This document shows, one piece after another, positions 35,477 to 40,325 of a stretch of DNA of 40,325 bases (position 1 is its first letter; the number at the start of each line of letters is the position of its first letter). A program made the position numbers and the translations under genes. A model generated the notes under the pieces. It worked only from the letters and a program-made list of their open reading frames with translations, was not told the origin of the DNA and searched no databases. The stretch lies in NCBI GenBank assembly GCA_016776505.1, contig JADHTG010000023.1, positions 1 through 40,325 of the forward strand. Direction: 5' to 3'. The DNA comes from Bacteroidota bacterium (GTDB lineage: Bacteria > Bacteroidota > Bacteroidia > CAILMK01 > JAAYUY01).

Positions 35477-37513
35477 TTATTTACTTATTTTAAAAATTAA
35501 CGTATAGGTATTGGCATTGCCATATGGAATATTCGGAGTATATCCCACTCCTCCTCCCCTTGTTCCGTAACTATCCGCCAATAACAATTCCAGGGGATTC
35601 ATATTCCCCCTTGATCCAGCTCCTTTTGACAGGATGATAGGTTCCAGGTTCAAAGGAGTTTCCGAAGCAATCAATTTAAAGACTTCCATACCAAAAGGAG
35701 GACCGAAAACAAAGGTGTAATCAAGCTCCACAGTGGTTCCGGGTCTGATAACAAAATCAGTTGCCGGAATGCGAATTTGCCTTTTGGAATCGTACACCGG
35801 GATCAGTATATTTATTTGATTATCAGGCTGAATATCAATTAGTGAGTAATAGGCCATTCGATTTCCATTATTCTTGATTCTCAACTTGAAATAATCGCCC
35901 GCCTGGAAAACGATGGTGTTGTTTTTATCGATTTTCTCACTGATATCAAATCTTGATTTCTCACTTTCATCTTTGTTTGCAACAATTGGAATAAATTCAA
36001 ATGATACATTGTATGATGTCGATTCCATTTCCAGGTTCCTTAATAAATTTCCCTGTGCATACCCTTTTATTAAACTGACCACATCATGGATGATCTGATC
36101 TGATTTCGCCTGATCAAAGCCTTTGTCAAATAAAATCATATCAGTGGCTGTTGTCACCTGGAGTGAATTTCCCCGGGTATATTTATTCCCGTATTCAATC
36201 CATAAATCCGGATTTTTATTATCCAGTGTAACCAGGGATATTTCTTTCAGACTTTTTGATACCAGGTCTTCGACTTCTTTGTCCTTGATATCCATACCAA
36301 CACTCACACGGAGGTCACCGTAATTCTGTTCTTTGATAAAAACCCACATGTTTTTCGTTTCCGATCTGGGAATGGGTATGGAAGTTTTAACTGTGGATGA
36401 AAAATTTTCAGCACTGACAACCTCCCCGCCAGTTATCTGGCTAACCGTACCAGGATCCGCTGTGCCTGCGGGATAAAAGGCGACTATGGATTTTGGATTC
36501 AATCCCATCACACTGCCTCCATTTATCAGCAGGGTATTTTCATCGATCCATTTTTCGATGGTCAAATAGGCTGCCTGTTCCACTACTTCTCCACCAAAAA
36601 TGGTCACATCCATATTCCCTTCAATTTGAGGTTGCTGGTTAGGAGCCAGCACACTCATATCAATTTTTATGTCCTCAAAGAAACTTCTGTAAGAAGTATT
36701 TTTATTCGATTTTCTGACTGCCCTGCTGAACGCAAATGACAAAGAACCTACTGAATTTCCTTCATCATCTCTTGTCTCATAATTCAATTGCTGAGGACTT
36801 GCACCGCTCAAAACCACCATGGAAGCCAAATCTGTTACTGAACCCCTGGATTTAACTTTATCCGGATGATCCACATCCGCCATTCCCACTTCCTGATTTC
36901 CACTTTCCTGTGGCTGGTAACCGGGTTTTTCCAATTTATCTTTTGTTCCCCTGGCTTTTGCCATACCCCTGGTAGCTGTTCCGGAATGACATGCATCCAG
37001 TATGACAAGGAGATTGCCTTCTTTCCCCAGTTTTTTCCTGAGTGCATTAAATAATACGTCCAATTCGTCATCGCGGAGGTGAAATTCTCCTTCATAAACT
37101 CCGGGTTTATACCTTACTCTGGCGTTATATGGAACGATAGCTTCATCATAGCCATCGTCTTTTTCATCCCCGTTGTCATCCTGTATTTGCTGTCCGTGAC
37201 CCGAAAAATGAAAGACCACTATATCTCCTTTTTGGGCTTTAGAAGTGAGCGCTTCAATAGCAGCAATAATGCCTGCCTTGGTGGCATCCGCATCCGCCAA
37301 AATAGTGATATCTTTAAAACCTTGCGTTTTTAATGCATTCGTAATTAAGGGCACGTCCTTATCACTACTTATTTGTGACCAGCCACCGGTTTTTGGATAT
37401 TTTGCAACGGCCACAACAAGGGCCATTTTATTGGGTGCACTAAATAGTTCATTCGCATTAAAACTATAAAATGAGAAAAGTACTAATATGAGAAAGTTTA
37501 TTCGTTTCATCAT
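35477..37513 (-). CDS. Exported caspase-family (C14, metacaspase-like) protease with DUF4384-like C-domain
   Basis: This 678-residue protein has a signal peptide (about 1-26) and a caspase-fold domain (about 28-300) with the dyad H106 (FHFSGHGQQ) and C175 (ILDACHSGT). The insert DDNGDEKDDGYDEAIVP between them is the acidic, probably calcium-binding, loop typical of metacaspase-like enzymes, which usually cut after Arg or Lys. Residues about 310-510 are a beta-rich linker. About 520-630 matches the DUF4384 pattern (DYFKLRIKNNGNRMAYYSLIDI ... NILIPV). The GTRGGGVGY segment near the end is glycine-rich. The gene begins 8 bp after the Deg-like protease gene, so both are surely co-transcribed. Confidence 0.92.
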   Translation of the reverse strand: MMKRINFLILVLFSFYSFNANELFSAPNKMALVVAVAKYPKTGGWSQISSDKDVPLITNALKTQGFKDITILADADATKAGIIAAIEALTSKAQKGDIVVFHFSGHGQQIQDDNGDEKDDGYDEAIVPYNARVRYKPGVYEGEFHLRDDELDVLFNALRKKLGKEGNLLVILDACHSGTATRGMAKARGTKDKLEKPGYQPQESGNQEVGMADVDHPDKVKSRGSVTDLASMVVLSGASPQQLNYETRDDEGNSVGSLSFAFSRAVRKSNKNTSYRSFFEDIKIDMSVLAPNQQPQIEGNMDVTIFGGEVVEQAAYLTIEKWIDENTLLINGGSVMGLNPKSIVAFYPAGTADPGTVSQITGGEVVSAENFSSTVKTSIPIPRSETKNMWVFIKEQNYGDLRVSVGMDIKDKEVEDLVSKSLKEISLVTLDNKNPDLWIEYGNKYTRGNSLQVTTATDMILFDKGFDQAKSDQIIHDVVSLIKGYAQGNLLRNLEMESTSYNVSFEFIPIVANKDESEKSRFDISEKIDKNNTIVFQAGDYFKLRIKNNGNRMAYYSLIDIQPDNQINILIPVYDSKRQIRIPATDFVIRPGTTVELDYTFVFGPPFGMEVFKLIASETPLNLEPIILSKGAGSRGNMNPLELLLADSYGTRGGGVGYTPNIPYGNANTYTLIFKISK

Positions 37514-37521
37514 TTATCTAT

Positions 37522-39033
37522 TTAGTACCACAAAGTGGATTTCATGACATCTTCATCACCTGATAAATAATACCTGAGCACCTCGATATTATCCAGGTCA
37601 TCATAAGGTTTCAGCAAATACATATCAATCACCCCGGCCATTCCACAGAGTTTTAATGCTGCTCCAAAATAGGTCAGATCCTCCACTTTCCACATGCTTT
37701 GATAACCATCTCCCACAATTCCGGCTGCCAGTATAAAATATTTCTCCCCTTTTTGTTGCGTAGCCTGTCTATTTGATCCGGAGCCGGATTTTTTGTTCAG
37801 TGGTCTTTCGCTAAACCTGTCTGCTTCATAACGATGATAATTATCAGCCATGAGAGAAACTGCAAGTTGTGGTTCTTTTTGGAGTAGTTGAATGTTGCTG
37901 ACCTGCTCTATGACATAGTTCGCAATGGCTTCTAATTCTTTTTCCTTCAATTCTGAAGTTTTCATCTGTACTGTTTCCACCTGGTAGCTGTTGGCCAGTC
38001 TTAACTCTACTGTTTCAGCCGGAATTATTTTTTCAAATTCACCCAATACTTCTTCAACATTGCGCACTTCAACCTGATTTACATGTGTTATAACATATCC
38101 GATATATTTGGATAAATACTGTTCAGCAAGCGAAGCTGGAATAATAGCTGTAATAACAGCCAGCGTGTCTTTTAAGATATATGCGTAATTATTCGACCCA
38201 ACATATTCATAGTCATAGGTTTGAGAAACTTCAATACCCAGATAGGCCCTTCTTACCCTGCCATCATAAGCTAAAATATCATTAATAATCCGTTCTGCAA
38301 TTTTCGCCTCTACGGCAAAGTTGATTTGAGATTGAATGACTGCCTCACCTTCTGGTGAAGTTGCATAGGCAATTTTTGTATTTACACCTGCCACTTTACC
38401 GTATTCATCCAGTAGTGGTCCACCACTATTTCCCCAAATGATGGTAGCTGTTGTTTGGAGAAATCCAAACTTGCCAGTAATTCCATTCCTTACACGGTTT
38501 TTTGCACTGATGATTCCATTTGATACAGAATAAGGATATTCTCCTAATGGATTTCCTACTGCATAGACAGGCTCCCCGATGCGGGGCTCTGATTTTTTAA
38601 AATCAACGGAAGTAATCTCCTTACCGGGAGTCCCGACAAATTCAAGCAGGGCAATGTCATAAAAAGAATCACCACCCACTATTCTTACTTCATATTTTGT
38701 TCCATCAATACTGAAAATATAAATACTTCCTTTTTCATCTGAAGCATCCTGTATGACATGCGCATTGGTCACCACGTATTTTTTACCGTTTTTAATGATG
38801 ACAAATCCGGATCCGGACCCAAGGGCACCGGAAAGCCTGAGGGCTTTTTCATAAGCTACATCAGAAACTACATCTCCCCTGACTCCAAGAGTTTTGTTAG
38901 CCAGGCCGGTTTTGTAAACAGCAACGGTGACCACTGAGCTAAGTGCATTTTCCAGCATATCGGAAACTGTCTGAGCACTTGATAAACTAATAGCCAGGAA
39001 TAAAATTAGCAGGAAGCTTAGTATCTTTTTCAT
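37522..39033 (-). CDS. Exported trypsin-like (Deg/HtrA-type) serine protease with unusual C-terminus
   Basis: This 503-residue protein has a signal peptide (about 1-21, ending SSAQ). The chymotrypsin-fold protease domain (about 65-260) has the full triad: H92 (VTNAHVI), D126 (DIALLEF) and S203 (GNSGGPL). A PDZ-like domain follows (about 268-365, RRAYLGIEV ... ITAIIPASLAEQYLS ... GYVITHVNQVEV), as in Deg proteases. The last 120 residues (from about 385) match nothing I recognise: a low-complexity KKSGSGSNRQATQQ link and a compact domain ending RYYLSGDEDVMKSTLWY. It sits 8 bp before the caspase gene and may process, or be processed by, the caspases (inference). Confidence 0.9.
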   Translation of the reverse strand: MKKILSFLLILFLAISLSSAQTVSDMLENALSSVVTVAVYKTGLANKTLGVRGDVVSDVAYEKALRLSGALGSGSGFVIIKNGKKYVVTNAHVIQDASDEKGSIYIFSIDGTKYEVRIVGGDSFYDIALLEFVGTPGKEITSVDFKKSEPRIGEPVYAVGNPLGEYPYSVSNGIISAKNRVRNGITGKFGFLQTTATIIWGNSGGPLLDEYGKVAGVNTKIAYATSPEGEAVIQSQINFAVEAKIAERIINDILAYDGRVRRAYLGIEVSQTYDYEYVGSNNYAYILKDTLAVITAIIPASLAEQYLSKYIGYVITHVNQVEVRNVEEVLGEFEKIIPAETVELRLANSYQVETVQMKTSELKEKELEAIANYVIEQVSNIQLLQKEPQLAVSLMADNYHRYEADRFSERPLNKKSGSGSNRQATQQKGEKYFILAAGIVGDGYQSMWKVEDLTYFGAALKLCGMAGVIDMYLLKPYDDLDNIEVLRYYLSGDEDVMKSTLWY

Positions 39034-39165
39034 ATGATTGTGTTTAGTATTTGAATTCTTTTATAAATCCAGTTATGTAAAGCCCGGACTGAAAGAACCT
39101 GAGTCCTTTTCATCCTCATTGAATGGTGTTTTTATTAAAATTTGAAAATTCAGATTTTGCAGGAA

Positions 39166-39201
39166 TGAAAGCGCTCCCGGGCAGTCCCAGAAGTGCTTTC
39201 A
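39166..39201. terminator. Hairpin between the small secreted protein and the Deg-like gene
   Basis: TGAAAGCGCT (39166-39175) pairs with AGTGCTTTCA (39192-39201), 10 positions with one imperfect pair, around a GC-rich loop. It lies 12 bp after the stop codon of the small secreted protein gene. No T run follows on the minus strand, so it may be a weak terminator or an mRNA-stabilising or processing element that lowers downstream expression. Confidence 0.45.
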
Positions 39202-39212
39202 TATGGAAAATC

Positions 39213-39656
39213 TTAAAATAAATCACAAGTCCATTCCTGGTTGTAACAGTATTTTGTATCCGGACCCCAGGTTAATCTGCTACCATCATCAAATTCTGCC
39301 ACACCATATAATTTTGTGTTTCCGCCTGAAACAGTCATACTTGCTTCTCCCCATGGAGACATATAGCCTTCATAATAACCGTTTACATAACAATCAATGT
39401 AATAGTCTGTCCAGTTAACAAATAGTACCATGCAATAACCACCGCGGCTTTGCTCAGCACCTTTATTTGGAGGCTGAACTACACTGGATTTGTGATTGGC
39501 ACTGTTGGCTGTTTTGCCAGCCACAATATTTGCATCCACTCCTCTTGATTTTTCAGTTTTTTTCCCTTCCATCTGACTGTTATTGGGTTTCACCTGAGCA
39601 AACAAAAAGGTGGAAACAGCCAGTCCAAAAATCACTGTTAATAATAACTTCTTCAT
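39213..39656 (-). CDS. Small secreted protein of unknown function in the caspase cluster
   Basis: This 147-residue protein has a clear signal peptide (about 1-20, ending LFAQ), a Lys/Asn/Ser-rich linker (about 22-72) and a compact C-terminal domain (about 73-147) with five cysteines beginning GYCMVLFVNWTDYYIDCYVNG. That domain looks all-beta: a strand, the hairpin VNGYYEGYMSPWGEASM, then KLYGVAEFDDGSRLTWGP and a Cys-containing end CYNQEWTCDLF. I do not recognise a family. It follows the TPR gene by 36 bp and precedes the Deg-like gene by 179 bp with a hairpin in between. A role as substrate, inhibitor or surface ligand for the neighbouring proteases is speculation. Confidence 0.75.
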   Translation of the reverse strand: MKKLLLTVIFGLAVSTFLFAQVKPNNSQMEGKKTEKSRGVDANIVAGKTANSANHKSSVVQPPNKGAEQSRGGYCMVLFVNWTDYYIDCYVNGYYEGYMSPWGEASMTVSGGNTKLYGVAEFDDGSRLTWGPDTKYCYNQEWTCDLF

Positions 39657-39692
39657 AACATTCTTTTTTAGTGTTTATAAAATAATTAAAAT

Positions 39693-40193
39693 TTAGTTAC
39701 AATAATAATCGATTGCATCTTTAACAACAGAAAGTCCCCTGTTATAGGCCTCTTTCATACAATCACAGCCATCCTTAAATTCATTTATTTCAAGATATGC
39801 TCTTCCTTTGTTGTAAACAGCAATCAGATATTCAGGATCCAGCACGATTGCACTGTCGTAATCAGAAATTGCTGTTAAATTATCGCCTTGTACGAACCTT
39901 ATAATTCCCCTGTTATTATAATATTTTGCCTGAGGATGTATGCTAATTGCAAATGAATAATCATCAAATGCTTCCATAATCCTTCCAGCTTTTTCCCTGG
40001 ATATTCCCCTTCTAAAAAAAGCCTCGGCAAATTCAGGATCGATTTCAATAGCCTTATTAAAAAAATATTCAGCAGAGTCAAAATCACGCAGGGTCATTTT
40101 ATCCATTCCCTTAATGAAGCAGGTTTCTGCAGATTGTGCATGAATTAAAAGAGGGTAAGCAATCAGGCAAACAAATAAAACAAGTGACTTCAT
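39693..40193 (-). CDS. Exported tetratricopeptide repeat protein, first gene of the caspase cluster
   Basis: Using the ATG at 40193 the protein has 166 residues and begins with a signal peptide (MKSLVLFVCLIAYPLLIHAQ). The ORF could extend to 40232, but those 13 residues spoil the signal peptide and start within a few bases of the -7 box. Three to four TPR units follow: about 26-58 (DFDSAEYFFNKAIEIDPE), 59-92, 93-125 (NLTAISDYDSAIVLDPE) and a last incomplete one with C-rich DGCDCMKEA. It contains no catalytic motif and probably binds a partner protein in the periplasm. The repeats resemble those in the large TPR-caspase protein of the same cluster. Confidence 0.85.
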   Translation of the reverse strand: MKSLVLFVCLIAYPLLIHAQSAETCFIKGMDKMTLRDFDSAEYFFNKAIEIDPEFAEAFFRRGISREKAGRIMEAFDDYSFAISIHPQAKYYNNRGIIRFVQGDNLTAISDYDSAIVLDPEYLIAVYNKGRAYLEINEFKDGCDCMKEAYNRGLSVVKDAIDYYCN

Positions 40194-40234
40194 TGATTCT
40201 GTCAAATTATATTTTATTTTGTTGTTTAACATGT

Positions 40235-40242
40235 CAAATTTA
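40235..40242 (-). promoter_or_regulatory. Putative -7 box of the caspase cluster
   Basis: The minus strand reads TAAATTTG (TAnnTTTG), giving a leader of about 35 nt to the ATG at 40193. I found no comparable box directly before the small secreted protein or Deg-like gene, consistent with a single promoter for the group. Confidence 0.45.
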
Positions 40243-40325
40243 ATAGAATATTGTTAATTATAAAGAATCTAAACTTATATAGATTCAAAAAAACTATTTA
40301 TTGAACCCACGATCAGGTCTTCTTT

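Noticed and set aside
31637..40193. Anti-phage defence island
   Set aside because: No nuclease, NTPase, reverse transcriptase or mobile-element gene is nearby and all products are exported, unlike cytoplasmic phage-defence caspases.

Overview
The window looks like chromosomal DNA of a Bacteroidota bacterium, probably free-living. Four things point there: many exported proteins have signal peptides ending in Ala-Gln; two secreted peptidases end in type IX secretion (T9SS) sorting domains; upstream regions carry the Bacteroidota -7 box TAnnTTTG rather than Shine-Dalgarno sites; and typical Bacteroidota families are present (DUF6029, Omp28, a DUF4369-like/thioredoxin fusion). DNA is AT-rich. No tRNA, rRNA, CRISPR array or insertion sequence was recognised.

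Layout. (1) 1-530: no ORF, but a run of hairpins including two GNRA tetraloops when read on the minus strand; possibly the 5' half of a group II intron whose protein would lie left of the window. (2) 809-6470: an Old Yellow Enzyme gene diverges from a compact tyrosine/homogentisate degradation operon (hmgA, hpd, fahA, flavin reductase). (3) 6454-15376: signalling genes (a TPR receptor adenylate cyclase, a PAS-PocR hybrid histidine kinase), a small lipoprotein, a DUF4369-like/thioredoxin protein and an XRE regulator with a probable self-operator. (4) 15377-24092: a secreted M1 aminopeptidase, then a long minus-strand block of DUF6029, Omp28, rsmI and lnt, preceded by radC, rpsT and a TlpA-like thioredoxin. 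(5) 24371-31545: a very large T9SS-exported M4 metallopeptidase, a DCC-family protein, a DUF4332 protein, an unknown protein and a beta-lactamase-fold lipoprotein. (6) 31637-40193: five minus-strand genes, all with signal peptides: a TPR protein, a small Cys-containing secreted protein, a Deg/HtrA-like serine protease, a caspase-fold protease with a DUF4384-like tail, and a 1264-residue TPR protein with one degenerate and one apparently intact caspase domain.

How genes work together. HPPD, HmgA and FahA carry out consecutive steps from 4-hydroxyphenylpyruvate to fumarate and acetoacetate. Region 6 is the best candidate for an undescribed system: an envelope-located set of two protease types, a pseudo-caspase and TPR scaffolds, in which proteases could activate or restrain one another. 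That role is inference; the gene order, signal peptides and catalytic residues are visible in the sequence.
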